47,400 bases of DNA from a virus, in IMG/VR virus record IMGVR_UViG_3300027749_000177, positions 1 to 47,400 of that record. The stretch is one strand, 5' to 3'. Position 1 is the first letter of the stretch, and each line of letters starts with the position of its first letter. Below are positions 32,189 through 41,079 of the stretch, one piece after another. The notes under the pieces were generated by a model, which had not been told where the DNA came from, did no database searches, and saw only the letters and a program-made list of their open reading frames with translations. The position numbers were made by a program, and so were the translations under genes.

Positions 32189-32404
32189 TCAAATTCCAAT
32201 TAGTTTCTTCACGAACTCAGCCGCAACACCCGGCCCCAAGAGTACAGCCAAGATGACTACATACAAGAGGTACTCAATCTTGGTCATGCGCTTGGAGCCT
32301 TCGTCAAAGCGTGCTTGTATTCCTTCGTACCGTTGGGCACAAATTGCTTCGTGCACAGACAAGCGCTTGTCGGTCTCCGTGGCGAGTTCGTGAACTGCTT
32401 CCAT
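32189..32404 (-). CDS. XhlA-like membrane-anchored lysis protein (71 aa)
   Basis: A helical N-terminus (EAVHELATETDKRLSVHEAI, then RYEGIQARFDEGSKRM) leads to one C-terminal membrane helix (IEYLLYVVILAVLLGPGVAA) and a short basic tail. This is the layout of XhlA/haemolysin-type and phage holin-associated proteins. It lies at the start of the lysis cassette. Four bases separate it from the upstream gene. Confidence 0.6.
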   Translation of the reverse strand: MEAVHELATETDKRLSVHEAICAQRYEGIQARFDEGSKRMTKIEYLLYVVILAVLLGPGVAAEFVKKLIGI

Positions 32405-32407
32405 TTT

Positions 32408-32635
32408 TTACTCAGCTATTGCTGCCTCTGCTGGCTGCTCGGCCAATGCCTGCTTGAGCATATTGAGAAAGGCATCGCGTCCAACTTGCAACTGATCCAC
32501 GTTGAACTTTGCTGAAGCCACTTTGCGCTCCAGATCAGCAACGTGATCCAACAAGATTTTTTGCTGGTCAGTCATAGACTCAATGTCGTACTCAACGCCG
32601 TCAATGATGAGTTGGGGTTTTGTGTTATTGCCCAT
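32408..32635 (-). CDS. DUF6447-like small helical protein (75 aa)
   Basis: The start chosen is ATG 32635 (MGNNTKPQLIIDGVEYDIES) with AGGA upstream; a longer reading adds MKRKHE. The pattern of a short beta hairpin (LIIDGVEYDIESM) and a coiled coil (LLDHVADLERKVASAKFNVD, RDAFLNMLKQALAEQ) resembles DUF6447 proteins of aquatic phages. Role unknown; possibly fibre-associated. Confidence 0.62.
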   Translation of the reverse strand: MGNNTKPQLIIDGVEYDIESMTDQQKILLDHVADLERKVASAKFNVDQLQVGRDAFLNMLKQALAEQPAEAAIAE

Positions 32636-32684
32636 TTCATGTTTCCTTTTCAAATTGCCGCCAAGGCCGGGTGGCGGCTTCCCG

Positions 32685-32975
32685 TTACCAAGGCACGCCA
32701 GTGGCGGTTACCGGATTCTTTTGCAGCGCAATGTTATTGGCGAGGCTTGCCTCTGTTGCGTCCTTGTCCACGCCGTTAGCCCAGCACCAGTCCAGAACCT
32801 CTTGCTCAGTTACTTGGGAGTAGGGGATAGCAGGGGTTGCTGAGGCAAAACCGCAAGTACCGTATGCACCAGCAGTGAAGTCACCGTCTACAGCGCTTAC
32901 TGTCCAATGGGCCGTGGTGATAAATCCGTCTGCGGTGAGGCGGTCACATTGAGTTATTTTCCAAGTAGTAATCAT
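32685..32975 (-). CDS. DUF7936-like fibre-region protein (96 aa)
   Basis: The sequence TTWKITQCDRLTADGFITTA, HWTVSAVDGDFTAGAYGTCG, IPYSQVTEQEVLDWCW and ASLANNIALQKNPV has the shape of the small DUF7936 proteins that accompany phage tail-fibre genes (strand-rich start, then the VTEQEVLDW helix and a KNP end). It follows the S74 fibre gene. ATG 32975 has AAGGAAATATC upstream. Confidence 0.6.
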   Translation of the reverse strand: MITTWKITQCDRLTADGFITTAHWTVSAVDGDFTAGAYGTCGFASATPAIPYSQVTEQEVLDWCWANGVDKDATEASLANNIALQKNPVTATGVPW

Positions 32976-32990
32976 GATATTTCCTTTAGG

Positions 32991-35024
32991 TTAAGCGATG
33001 CCTGCGTCTGCTAGGCGTTTACGGAGGGATTGGATTTCCTTGACCAGCATTGGGACTAGCTTTGAATAGTCCACGCCCATCATCTCGTCTGGGTCTTCTG
33101 GTTGGCTGACTGCCTCTGGAGCAACGGTGACAAGTTCCTGCGCAATGAAGCCGTAGCGTTGGTGTTCACCGCCCGCTTTCCAATCAAACTTCCGCACTTG
33201 AAGCGCGTCTATTAGGCTAGCTGCGTCATCCGCGTCGGCAACATTTTCTTTAAGGCGGGCATCGGATGTGAGGTTGTACAGAACCGCAGTCCCTGATCCG
33301 CTTTGTGTAACAGAACCTATAGAAGACCCATTGAAGGCAAACTGCAAATACCCATTTCCATCCGCTGTGCCACTAGCGTGGCCAATACCAATGCTTCCTA
33401 TATTGGTATTTTTCATCAAGGTAATACCTTGAGATGGGGTATTACTTGCAGTCGTAGCCCCCACCAGCAAGTTACCGCTGGTGTCGATACGGGCGCGTTC
33501 TGTGTTTCCGGTCTGCCATACATGAGCGCCCGCCGAACTTCCGCTAGAGTTGTAAACAACGTCTGTTCCAGTGCTATTGGAAATGTAAACACCTTGCGTT
33601 GATGATCCAGCATAAAACGCTGTAGAAGCAGCGGCTGCAATAGTAGTTAATTTTCCGTAGCTGCTTGGGCTTATAGTCCCTATCCCTAAGTTACCGCTGG
33701 CATCCAGCGTCATCGCCTGAGTAAAGCTAATGGTGTTACCTGCTGTGCCTGATGGGGCAGTGCTCCAAACGTGTTGGCCGCTATTTTGGTTGTACTTTGA
33801 TGCAAACCCATTATTGATGTACTTTTCAGTACCATCCGAAAACGAATTTTGCGTAATCGTCATGTTGGAATTGTTAAAATTCCAGATAGCTCCAGCAGGA
33901 GTTTGTAATGCTTTTTGACCACTTCCCCAAGCACTAGGAGTAACCCCCAAGCCCAAGTTACCGCTGGAGTCAATACGCATTTGTTCAACACTTGCTGAAT
34001 TAAAAAAAGCAATAGTGCTTGTGCCAGAACTTGGATTTTTTATGTACGGAAAATAACCAGATGTACTATCTCCAAAAAGTGTAGAACGCCCACCATTAAT
34101 TTGAATGTCACCGCCAGATATTGTAAATTTAGAACCGGGAGAACTTGTCCCTATCCCTACGTCACCAGCGGACGTAATACGCATACGTTCTGTAGTGCCA
34201 CTTGAGTAAAATGCAAGTGCGCCCGTTCCTGTAGGCATAGCTACAAGAAAAGAATCTGTCCCTATATTTTGAAAATTTAATTTTGCGCTTGCTGTACTAT
34301 TTACACTAAGACAAGTGCCAGAATCGTTTCTAATAGCTAAAGATGAACTAAATCCAGCAGGATTTGAAGTCCCTATCCCTACGTTAGTACCATCAAACAC
34401 AAAGGTGCTACCAGTAGTCAGTACCTTGCTGCCGTTAAGGTAGGCTACCCCGTTGGCTGTGCCGCCTAATAGGGTCAGGTTCGTACCGTCAAACGTCAAG
34501 TTGGCAGAATCAGTCTCAAGGCCACCAGTGGTAGAGTACACCACACGGCCCGATGTCAAGCCGGTGTTGGTGATGGAGCTAAACCGGCCAGTACCAGCAG
34601 TCGTTGCCCCGATGTTCATGCCATCAATCGTGCCAGTAGTACCAGACGAGATCGTGATCGTGCCAGCACCAGTGGTGGTGTACGACTGGTTATTGGTCGT
34701 GGTGTTGTGCAGGATCGCGCCAGTAGCCGTCAAGCCAGTCGTGGCCAGTACGGTGCCGCTCCAAGTCAAGTTGGCGGACGCACCAAACACGCCGCTGCTG
34801 TTGAACTGAATTTGGGTGTTGGAGCCAGCGGCTGGGCCACCGCCGCCTGAGCCTGCCAGCAGCGTCACCACGCCCGAACTGTTCTTGTAGTACAGCTTGC
34901 CATCGGCGTAGTTCAAAGCCAGTTCGGCGCCCGATGCGCTGCTGGTCAGGTTCGCCGCCAAGGGGACGTTTGTGGCCGTGCCGCTTGCGTAAATCAGGAT
35001 GGGGGTGTATCCGCTTTGTGCCAT
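32991..35024 (-). CDS. Tail fibre with C-terminal S74 intramolecular chaperone (677 aa)
   Basis: The start chosen is ATG 35024 (MAQSGYTPILIYASGTATNV) behind AAGGAAAACATC. The shaft has many repeated fibre motifs (GIGTSNPAGF, GIGTSSPGSK, GNLGLGVTPSAW, GNLGIGTISPSS). The last about 95 residues begin at SDARLKENVADADDAASLID and include FDWKAGGEHQRYGFIAQELV, GVDYSKLVPMLVKEIQSL: a Peptidase_S74 chaperone that trimerises the fibre and then cuts itself off at the Ser of SDARLK. It is a receptor-binding fibre candidate. Upstream stop is fused to its ribosome binding site. Confidence 0.85.
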   Translation of the reverse strand: MAQSGYTPILIYASGTATNVPLAANLTSSASGAELALNYADGKLYYKNSSGVVTLLAGSGGGGPAAGSNTQIQFNSSGVFGASANLTWSGTVLATTGLTATGAILHNTTTNNQSYTTTGAGTITISSGTTGTIDGMNIGATTAGTGRFSSITNTGLTSGRVVYSTTGGLETDSANLTFDGTNLTLLGGTANGVAYLNGSKVLTTGSTFVFDGTNVGIGTSNPAGFSSSLAIRNDSGTCLSVNSTASAKLNFQNIGTDSFLVAMPTGTGALAFYSSGTTERMRITSAGDVGIGTSSPGSKFTISGGDIQINGGRSTLFGDSTSGYFPYIKNPSSGTSTIAFFNSASVEQMRIDSSGNLGLGVTPSAWGSGQKALQTPAGAIWNFNNSNMTITQNSFSDGTEKYINNGFASKYNQNSGQHVWSTAPSGTAGNTISFTQAMTLDASGNLGIGTISPSSYGKLTTIAAAASTAFYAGSSTQGVYISNSTGTDVVYNSSGSSAGAHVWQTGNTERARIDTSGNLLVGATTASNTPSQGITLMKNTNIGSIGIGHASGTADGNGYLQFAFNGSSIGSVTQSGSGTAVLYNLTSDARLKENVADADDAASLIDALQVRKFDWKAGGEHQRYGFIAQELVTVAPEAVSQPEDPDEMMGVDYSKLVPMLVKEIQSLRKRLADAGIA

Positions 35025-35034
35025 GATGTTTTCC

Positions 35035-35271
35035 TTAGAAAGCGCCGCCAGCAATGCCGCCGGTGATAGTGCCGTTTGCCGCGTTTGCGGTTATGGACGA
35101 GTTTACCAATTGTGGGAGGTTCCCGGTAGTGGCTGTGACAAAGGCCAAATAATTTGTGGCGCCCGATGACGCAGCCGTAACCGCTACGTTATTAGCGTTG
35201 GTCGCGGTCGTAACAACACCAGCCGCGCTTGTGTTTTCGGCAAGGATGGATAGGTTACGTGGCAGGCTCAT
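35035..35271 (-). CDS. Small fibre-associated protein (78 aa)
   Basis: MSLPRNLSILAENTSAAGVV, then Ala/Thr/Asn-rich sequence ending ANGTITGGIAGGAF. The C-terminal GGIAGGAF resembles the GISGGAF end of the 424-residue fibre protein at 28.9 kb, so both ends may serve one docking or folding role. Its stop (TAA) is fused to the ribosome binding site of the S74 fibre gene. Confidence 0.65.
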   Translation of the reverse strand: MSLPRNLSILAENTSAAGVVTTATNANNVAVTAASSGATNYLAFVTATTGNLPQLVNSSITANAANGTITGGIAGGAF

Positions 35272-35623
35272 AATTTATCCAATCTTTTGCTTGTTCTACC
35301 CAAATGTATTGTTTTCCATCATTAGGCATAGGTTTTGGTGGATTCCATTTACAAGTTTGTTCGTCTAAAACGTAATTACCATCTGGCTTTGGCGGTATAA
35401 ACGCATCCCTTTGTACATCATAGGTATAGCCAATCCCGGCGTAGTTCTTACGAAACGGAGTGCCGCCTAGTAGGTGTTCACCAGCAAACGTGTTGTAACT
35501 GGTCTTTTTCCAAACGTGTCCGGTTGTCTGTGCGTAGATACCTTCGCCATCATGCGGCTCGTCCACACCAACGATTACTTGGACAACAATGTTGTTTTCA
35601 TCAAGTTGTGCAAAATGTGCCAT
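35255..35623 (-). CDS. Aquatic-phage fibre-region protein (122 aa)
   Basis: The protein follows a scheme common in aquatic phage genomes: MAHFAQLDENNIVVQVIVGV, then TTGHVWKKTSYNTFAGEHLL, GYTYDVQRDAFIPPKPDGNY, LDEQTCKWNPPKPMPNDG. These small proteins accompany tail fibres; their role is not known to me. ATG 35623 lies three bases after the stop of the glycine-rich gene. Confidence 0.72.
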   Translation of the reverse strand: MAHFAQLDENNIVVQVIVGVDEPHDGEGIYAQTTGHVWKKTSYNTFAGEHLLGGTPFRKNYAGIGYTYDVQRDAFIPPKPDGNYVLDEQTCKWNPPKPMPNDGKQYIWVEQAKDWINYEPAT

Positions 35624-35625
35624 GA

Positions 35626-36615
35626 TTAAAATTGAAATGTTCCAGTGCCAGAAGTAAATTTATAAACTTTGTATCCAGCGCGAGATGCGGTATCTGATGC
35701 TGGGACATTAGAACCTGTAGTGGTTACTCCGTTAACAACCATACCCGCTGAAAATGAACGAATGTCTGCGTAAGTATTTGGGTAAGCAAGAATAACAATG
35801 CCTGAACCACCATTACCGCCAGATGAAATTACACCGCCGCCACCGCCACCACCACCAGTATTTACTGTACCAGCAACTCCATTAACAGTGTTTCGACCAC
35901 CAGCGCCCCCAACACTTGAGCCTCCCGCACCGCCAGTACCGGCAGTAGTACCAGAACCTCCACCGCCACCGCCAGCATAAGCAGTGCTTGTACCTGAGAT
36001 TGATGAGGATGATCCCGCACCGCCTGCTGTTCCGTTAACATTAGAGTTTGTAACACTTGCTGCACTAGCACCGCCGCCACCTGTGCCACCAAAATTTGTG
36101 CTGGTAGAGGAATTAGCACCTAAAAATCCTTGCCCAGAAGTTCCAGCACCTCCAAGATAACCAGTCCTACCAAAAGCGCCGCCGCCAGAGCCGCCAGCAG
36201 CACCATTACTTCCTGCATTATTGCCACCGCCACCACCCCCTGCGATAGAAGTTATAGTACTAAAGACAGAATTTGAGCCGTTACCACCAGCTATGCCAGT
36301 ATTATTTGCTCTCCCAGTACCACCACCGCCAATCGTGACGGTATACGCGGTTGACACGGATACCGCAAATCCAGTTGCAGTGAGATACCCTCCAGCACCC
36401 CCGCCTCCGCCCCCTCCAGCAGAGTTATCCGCAGAACCTCCGCCGCCACCGCCAGCAACTACTAAGTAATCAACACTGGTGGGGGCAGCACCGGGCCATA
36501 AAGAGCTTTGCAAACCCTGCATTACTTCATTGGAACGCCAAATTCCAACAGCCGAAGCACTGCTCAAAGTAGCCGCCGTAGCAGCCATAATAGAGCCTTT
36601 GTACCTAGTAGACAT
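35626..36615 (-). CDS. Glycine-rich adhesin-like tail protein (329 aa)
   Basis: After a short start the sequence reads VDYLVVAGGGGGGSADNSAG and continues with blocks of 4-9 Gly alternating with Ser, Thr, Asn and Ala, ending with SGIVILAYPNTYADIRSFSA and GYKVYKFTSGTGTFQF. Poly-Gly proteins of this type form bundled polyglycine helices, as in fibre-tip adhesins of T-even-like phages, and display variable loops. It lies beside the fibre genes. Its start overlaps the upstream stop by one base (TAATG). Confidence 0.78.
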   Translation of the reverse strand: MSTRYKGSIMAATAATLSSASAVGIWRSNEVMQGLQSSLWPGAAPTSVDYLVVAGGGGGGSADNSAGGGGGGGAGGYLTATGFAVSVSTAYTVTIGGGGTGRANNTGIAGGNGSNSVFSTITSIAGGGGGGNNAGSNGAAGGSGGGAFGRTGYLGGAGTSGQGFLGANSSTSTNFGGTGGGGASAASVTNSNVNGTAGGAGSSSSISGTSTAYAGGGGGGSGTTAGTGGAGGSSVGGAGGRNTVNGVAGTVNTGGGGGGGGVISSGGNGGSGIVILAYPNTYADIRSFSAGMVVNGVTTTGSNVPASDTASRAGYKVYKFTSGTGTFQF

Positions 36616-36986
36616 TAGGTAATTGCCTCGTAAGATGCAGTTAATTCAATTGCCGATGCCGTGCCAACAGTCACCACAATAGACTGCGCTTCACCAAGGT
36701 AAAACGCCGTGCTTTTATCCGCAACAACAATTGAAGCGTTTACCGGAAGAGGCACTTGGTACACCAAACGATAGTTAGTACCCGCACCAGCAGCAGCACT
36801 ATTGATTGCTACGGTTACATTTGCAACAGATGCTGTTACGTTTGTAGCAACAATGTTGTCTATCTTGTTGACCGTGCCAGCCGCAGGCGTGAGCGCAGTC
36901 CAAGTCGTAGCAGATGTAGTGCTAGGAATTAAATAAGACGTGTTTCCGTAAATTGATGTTACGTTAACGATATTAGGGTTTGCCAT
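36615..36986 (-). CDS. Small virion structural protein (123 aa)
   Basis: MANPNIVNVTSIYGNTSYLI, then VNKIDNIVATNVTASVANVT, YQVPLPVNASIVVADKSTAF and LGEAQSIVVTVGTASAIELT form an all-beta protein of a type known from many aquatic phages (often annotated as structural). Its stop overlaps the glycine-rich gene start by one base. Probably binds the fibre complex. Confidence 0.65.
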   Translation of the reverse strand: MANPNIVNVTSIYGNTSYLIPSTTSATTWTALTPAAGTVNKIDNIVATNVTASVANVTVAINSAAAGAGTNYRLVYQVPLPVNASIVVADKSTAFYLGEAQSIVVTVGTASAIELTASYEAIT

Positions 36987-36995
36987 GTCTGTTCC

Positions 36996-39900
36996 TCAAT
37001 AGCCGAAGATCATCGCCATTGCGATACTTTTGCCTGTTGTTACGCCGGTTACGGAAGTGGTGATAACAAGAGCTTCCACAATGTCGCCTGCCGCGCAAGC
37101 TACGCCAAGGGTGAAGTCTGTTCCGCTAGAGGCAGTGTAATCAGAGCCGGTTAGTAATACACCATTTACGTAAATCTGAAGGTAGCCTACCGCATAAGTA
37201 ACTGTAAACGCCGTTTGACCAGCCGTAGCGGTAAAAGTTGTCCTGCTGTATGCGCTTGCACCGCCACTAGCGGCGTTGATCGTAACCACGCCTGTGCCGC
37301 CCCCCGGTGAAATAGTTACGTTTGTTCCCGCAACAATTTGGGTCACGCCACCAGTTGCCGCCGCCCACGATGCCGTAGTTCCATTAGAGGTCAGGACGTA
37401 GCCGGTTGTGCCGATGCCGAGCCGGGTAGCGCTATTTGTGCCGTTGCCGATGATCAGATCGCCGGTGGTCGTTACCGGCGATAGCGCGTTAAAGGCCGCG
37501 CCTGCGGTTGTTTGGCCCGTGCCGCCGTTAGCGATGGCCACCGTGCCGGTGACGTTCCCGGCTGTGGCCGCATTTAAGTTGGCCACCTGAGTGGTCGATG
37601 CCACGGTAAACGGGGCCGTGCCGGTAGCCACCGTGGACGTAATCGCCCCAGAGGCCGATACCGTGGTGAACGCTCCTGTGGTGGCCGTAGTCGCGCCAAC
37701 AGTGCCGTTGATGTTGATAGAAGCCGTGCCTGTCAGGTTGGTGACCGTGCCGCTGCTAGGCGTGCCTAATGCGCCGCCGTTAACCACAAAGGCGCCAGCA
37801 GTGCCAGTATTTACGCCCAAAGCCGTTACGACGCCTGTGCCAGTGGTGGTGGTGCTCGGAGCAGCCCCGGCGCCGCCGCCTATCACCAAAGCGTTTGTGG
37901 TCAACACAGCAGACGATGCCCATGCGCTTGCGCTTGAAAAGTAGGGTATGCCGCCCGAAGTGCCCGCGACTGTTAAGGCCAAAGTGCCACTTGTTGTGAT
38001 CGGGGAGCCGCCAACCGAAATAATGCCGCCGGTAAAGCTCTGCGCCACGCTTGTGACCGTGCCGCCTGTGCCAGTGGCCGATATGGATATCGTTCCCGCG
38101 CCGTTGGTGATTGAGACGCCGGTTCCGGCTGATAGCGTAGCCCGCGTAAAGCCCGTCCCGTTTCCTATGTCTAAGGCCCCGTTCGCGGGGGTCGAGGTGA
38201 GCCCCGTACCGCCGTTAGCTACGGCCACCGTGCCGGTCACGTTGGCTGCGTTGCCCGAGATGTTGCCGCTTACCGCACTGCCAGAGATCGCAATTGACGT
38301 GTTGGTGACGCTGGTAACTTGGCCTTGGGCGTTGGTGACAAATACCGGCACTTGGCTCGCCGAGCCGTATGTACCCGCCGTGCCAATGTTAGCAATAGAA
38401 AACTGGTTGGTTACAAGGTTTAACCCCGTACCAGCCGTGTACGTCTGGACCGCCGCAAATTGGATAAAAACAATGGACGTCGTGCCTACCGTGATAGGCA
38501 GGGGCGTCTGCTGGACCCAAGACGTATTGGCGTTGGTAGTGCCCGATATAACCAAAAGCAAGTCGCCAATGTCTATCTCGTTGGTCCCAGAGCCGCTGGT
38601 GTCATAGTCCGTGGCGCGGGTTAAGACGTACGCAACACCAGCCGTGCCTGCGGTGGTCAGCGTGTACACGCCGTTAAATGCCGCGCTGGGGGTCGTGTTG
38701 TTGACGTAGGACCCAACCTCGTTCTTTATGAGGATGCGCTTGCCAACGTCGCCAGATACAAAGGTGTACCCGTCAATAGTCAGAGTGCCGACCGCATTAG
38801 CGGTTATCGTTGCGCCCACCCCGCTTGCGCCGTTGTTATAGGTATAAGCAGACAAAGCCGCTGCGGTAGCGTAGTTACAAGCCGCATGAAAATTGATACC
38901 CGTGGCAATTGAGTCAGCGTATGACTTGTTTACAATGTCGTTGCTCGAACTTGGGGCCGTGGTAATTGTGCCCGTTGTTAACGCTATTGACGTGATGTCG
39001 GTGTTCGCGCCGCTCTGGGCTGCGCTCAGGTTAGTCCTAGCGCCTGCCGCGGTTGTGGCGCCAGTGCCGCCGTTGACCACCGCGACTATGCCAGTGACGT
39101 TGGCCGCTGTGCCAGTGGTGTTCTGGTTCAGCGTCGGGACATCCCCCGCAACGATGGCCGCAAGGACCGCATTTGTGCCGTTAGAGCGCAGGTAATAGCC
39201 CGAGGTCTGCGCGCCGGTCAAAGCGGTGATAGCCGCAGCAGCCGTCGTCTGCCCAGTGCCGCCGTTAGCAATTGGCAAGGCCGTACCAGAGTAGCTGATC
39301 GCCAGCGTACCGGACGTGGTGATCGGACTACCTGAGATGGACAAGAACGCGGGGACCGTCGCCGCCACGGATGTGACCGTGCCGCCCGCACCGGTGGCCG
39401 ATAACGTACCGGCAGCGAATAAAACGCCCGAACCGATGGTCACGTTGCTGAACCCACCAGAGCCGTTGCCGTAAAGGATAGACGCGCCGCTAGTTGCCGG
39501 GGCGTAGTCAGTACCGGACACTGCCGCCGAGATAGCCGTCCCGTTGCCTTTTAAGAGCCCAGAAACCGACGTAGAAAGCGTTATCGCGGGGGTAGTGGTG
39601 CTGGTGGCCACCGTGCCAGAAAAACCGTTGGCAGAGACAACCGACACGCTCGTTACCGTGCCGCCCGGATTGCTTGAGTTAATTGTCTGGTTTGGCCAAG
39701 TACCCGTTATGGTGACATTCGTACCGGCTACTAAATTTGGTGTTGTTGTCCCTGTTCCGCCGTTGGCTACGGGAAGCGCGCTGCCGGAGTAATCTATGGC
39801 CAGCGTGCCAGACGTGGTGATCGGGCTACCAGATACGGACAAGAACGCCGGAACCGTAGCCGCAACCGAAGTCACCGTGCCGCTACCGCTAGTAGTGCTT

Positions 39901-40730
39901 ATGGTCTGGTTAGGCCAAGTGCCCGTGACGTTTATGTTGGACCCGGCAACTATCGAGGGGGTGCTGGTCCCAGTACCGCCGTTGGCGACGTTGAGTATCC
40001 CACTAAGTGTAATAGCCCCCGTGGAGGCCGTAGACGGGCTAAACCCAGTCGTTCCCGCGCTGAAGGTAGTTACCCCGCCAGCAGAGCCGTTTGAGGCCGC
40101 TGTGATGCGCCCTTGGGCATCCACGGTCAAGTTGGTGTTGGTGTACGAGCCCGCCGAGACCGCGGTGTTTGTGAGCCCGATGGTGGGGTTGTTGGCGCCG
40201 TTGCCATCGGTAACCGTGATCTGGCCAGCAGTGCCGGTTATGGTGCGGTTGGCTATGGTCGTACCGCCCACGATGGCCAGCATGCCTGTACCAGACGAAC
40301 TGGCGATAGCAGCGGCCACGCCGGTCAATTGGAAGGTCGGGTTACCCGCGATGCCGTCACCGCTAGTGACCGATAGGCCCAAGCCGCTGGTGCTCAAGGT
40401 ACGGGCCGCGAGGGCCGTGGAGCTAGTCTTAGCCACGATGCCCGTTCCGAGGCTGTTTAGATTAGCCAGCGCGCCGGCAAGGTTAACCTGTAGCGTGCTC
40501 TGCGAGCCACCATCGGCCAAACTGAGCCCAGAACCCACCGCAAGGGCGCGGCTGTTGGGCAGTGTAGGTTCGTTGTTGGCCGTCAGGAAGCTCTGCGTCT
40601 GGATGGGCGACCCGGCCAGCGCAGCGGTCGTGGTCTGCACCGTGACGCCGTTTTGGACAATAGGCACCGCTTCCGTCCCAGTAATCGTCTGGGCTTGTGG
40701 AAGCTGGGTGATGGTTACATTGATCGACAT
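36996..40730 (-). CDS. Giant tail fibre with NGGTG repeats (1244 aa)
   Basis: A very long fibre, rich in Thr, Gly, Val and Ala. Repeats of the type VANGGTG(T/A)TT(P/A), SGSPITTSGTLAI and PNLVAGTNVTITGTWPNQTI occur many times; the fold expected is a triple beta-helix shaft. A distinct domain of about 190 residues interrupts the shaft in the middle (NDIVNKSYADSIATGINFHA; GYTFVSGDVGKRILIKNEVG; GVAYVLTRATDYDTSGSGTN). The C-terminus (TFTATAGQTAFTVTYAVGYL, QIYVNGVLLTGSDYTASSGT) is a separate phage fibre tip domain. Near-identical DNA stretches 500 bases apart (39262-39385, 39765-39885) can recombine. It is the likely main receptor-binding fibre. Confidence 0.82.
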   Translation of the reverse strand: MSINVTITQLPQAQTITGTEAVPIVQNGVTVQTTTAALAGSPIQTQSFLTANNEPTLPNSRALAVGSGLSLADGGSQSTLQVNLAGALANLNSLGTGIVAKTSSTALAARTLSTSGLGLSVTSGDGIAGNPTFQLTGVAAAIASSSGTGMLAIVGGTTIANRTITGTAGQITVTDGNGANNPTIGLTNTAVSAGSYTNTNLTVDAQGRITAASNGSAGGVTTFSAGTTGFSPSTASTGAITLSGILNVANGGTGTSTPSIVAGSNINVTGTWPNQTISTTSGSGTVTSVAATVPAFLSVSGSPITTSGTLAIDYSGSALPVANGGTGTTTPNLVAGTNVTITGTWPNQTINSSNPGGTVTSVSVVSANGFSGTVATSTTTPAITLSTSVSGLLKGNGTAISAAVSGTDYAPATSGASILYGNGSGGFSNVTIGSGVLFAAGTLSATGAGGTVTSVAATVPAFLSISGSPITTSGTLAISYSGTALPIANGGTGQTTAAAAITALTGAQTSGYYLRSNGTNAVLAAIVAGDVPTLNQNTTGTAANVTGIVAVVNGGTGATTAAGARTNLSAAQSGANTDITSIALTTGTITTAPSSSNDIVNKSYADSIATGINFHAACNYATAAALSAYTYNNGASGVGATITANAVGTLTIDGYTFVSGDVGKRILIKNEVGSYVNNTTPSAAFNGVYTLTTAGTAGVAYVLTRATDYDTSGSGTNEIDIGDLLLVISGTTNANTSWVQQTPLPITVGTTSIVFIQFAAVQTYTAGTGLNLVTNQFSIANIGTAGTYGSASQVPVFVTNAQGQVTSVTNTSIAISGSAVSGNISGNAANVTGTVAVANGGTGLTSTPANGALDIGNGTGFTRATLSAGTGVSITNGAGTISISATGTGGTVTSVAQSFTGGIISVGGSPITTSGTLALTVAGTSGGIPYFSSASAWASSAVLTTNALVIGGGAGAAPSTTTTGTGVVTALGVNTGTAGAFVVNGGALGTPSSGTVTNLTGTASININGTVGATTATTGAFTTVSASGAITSTVATGTAPFTVASTTQVANLNAATAGNVTGTVAIANGGTGQTTAGAAFNALSPVTTTGDLIIGNGTNSATRLGIGTTGYVLTSNGTTASWAAATGGVTQIVAGTNVTISPGGGTGVVTINAASGGASAYSRTTFTATAGQTAFTVTYAVGYLQIYVNGVLLTGSDYTASSGTDFTLGVACAAGDIVEALVITTSVTGVTTGKSIAMAMIFGY
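39262..39885. repeat. Pair of ~120-bp imperfect repeats inside the giant fibre gene
   Basis: The stretches 39262-39385 and 39765-39885 are alike at most positions and code the same VAATVPAFLSxSGSPITTSG unit followed by TLAI. They mark a shaft repeat period of about 500 bases and are the best site for deletion or duplication of fibre segments. Confidence 0.6.
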
Positions 40731-40732
40731 GT

Positions 40733-41074
40733 TCAGGGCTGCGGGGCCAGTCCGCTGTTATTGCCGTTGTTCTCCGGCGTGTTCGTGTTCTGCTCGGTGC
40801 TGAGTATCTCACCGCCATAAGGCGTCGTGACTATGTCGCCGCCAGTAACTGCCACGCTCACATCAGGGCGCGGAAAGCGGATCGTGATGCGCTCAGTCTG
40901 GCGAGCAGCCAGCCGGTATGGGTCAATCTGGTCTGCGCAACCTTGGTCGCACACCAGCAGGCCGGGGAAGTTGGGGTCGTTGCGCGCAGTTGAGTGCGCG
41001 CGCTTCATCTTGCACCTGTCGCATACGAAGATCGCAATGTCGGAGCCGCCACGGGTGTCAAGGAACCGGGGCAT
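40733..41074 (-). CDS. Zinc-finger-like protein before the fibre gene (113 aa)
   Basis: The N-terminal half has C18xxC21 and C42xxxC46 (IFVCDRCKMKRAH; LVCDQGCADQ), a probable zinc-binding fold, then FPRPDVSVAVTGGDIVT and an Asn/Thr-rich tail. Zinc-finger proteins of this type stand near the tail genes of several aquatic podoviruses in my recollection. ATG 41074 follows GAGGTAGATACT. Role unknown. Confidence 0.65.
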   Translation of the reverse strand: MPRFLDTRGGSDIAIFVCDRCKMKRAHSTARNDPNFPGLLVCDQGCADQIDPYRLAARQTERITIRFPRPDVSVAVTGGDIVTTPYGGEILSTEQNTNTPENNGNNSGLAPQP

Positions 41075-41079
41075 AGTAT

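Noticed and set aside
35798-36469. Poly-Pro rightward frames opposite the glycine-rich protein
   Set aside because: Gly codons read in antisense give Pro runs; the Gly-rich protein has the recognised C-terminal pattern, so it is the real gene.
37948-40803. Long rightward open frames (219 and 335 codons) opposite the giant fibre
   Set aside because: They arise because the Thr/Gly/Ala-rich fibre codons read as Pro/Val/Ala on the other strand. No ribosome site, no motif, and they follow the repeat pattern of the fibre.
33000-41000. Diversity-generating retroelement acting on the fibres
   Set aside because: No reverse transcriptase gene and no template/variable repeat pair with adenine-specific differences was seen in the window.
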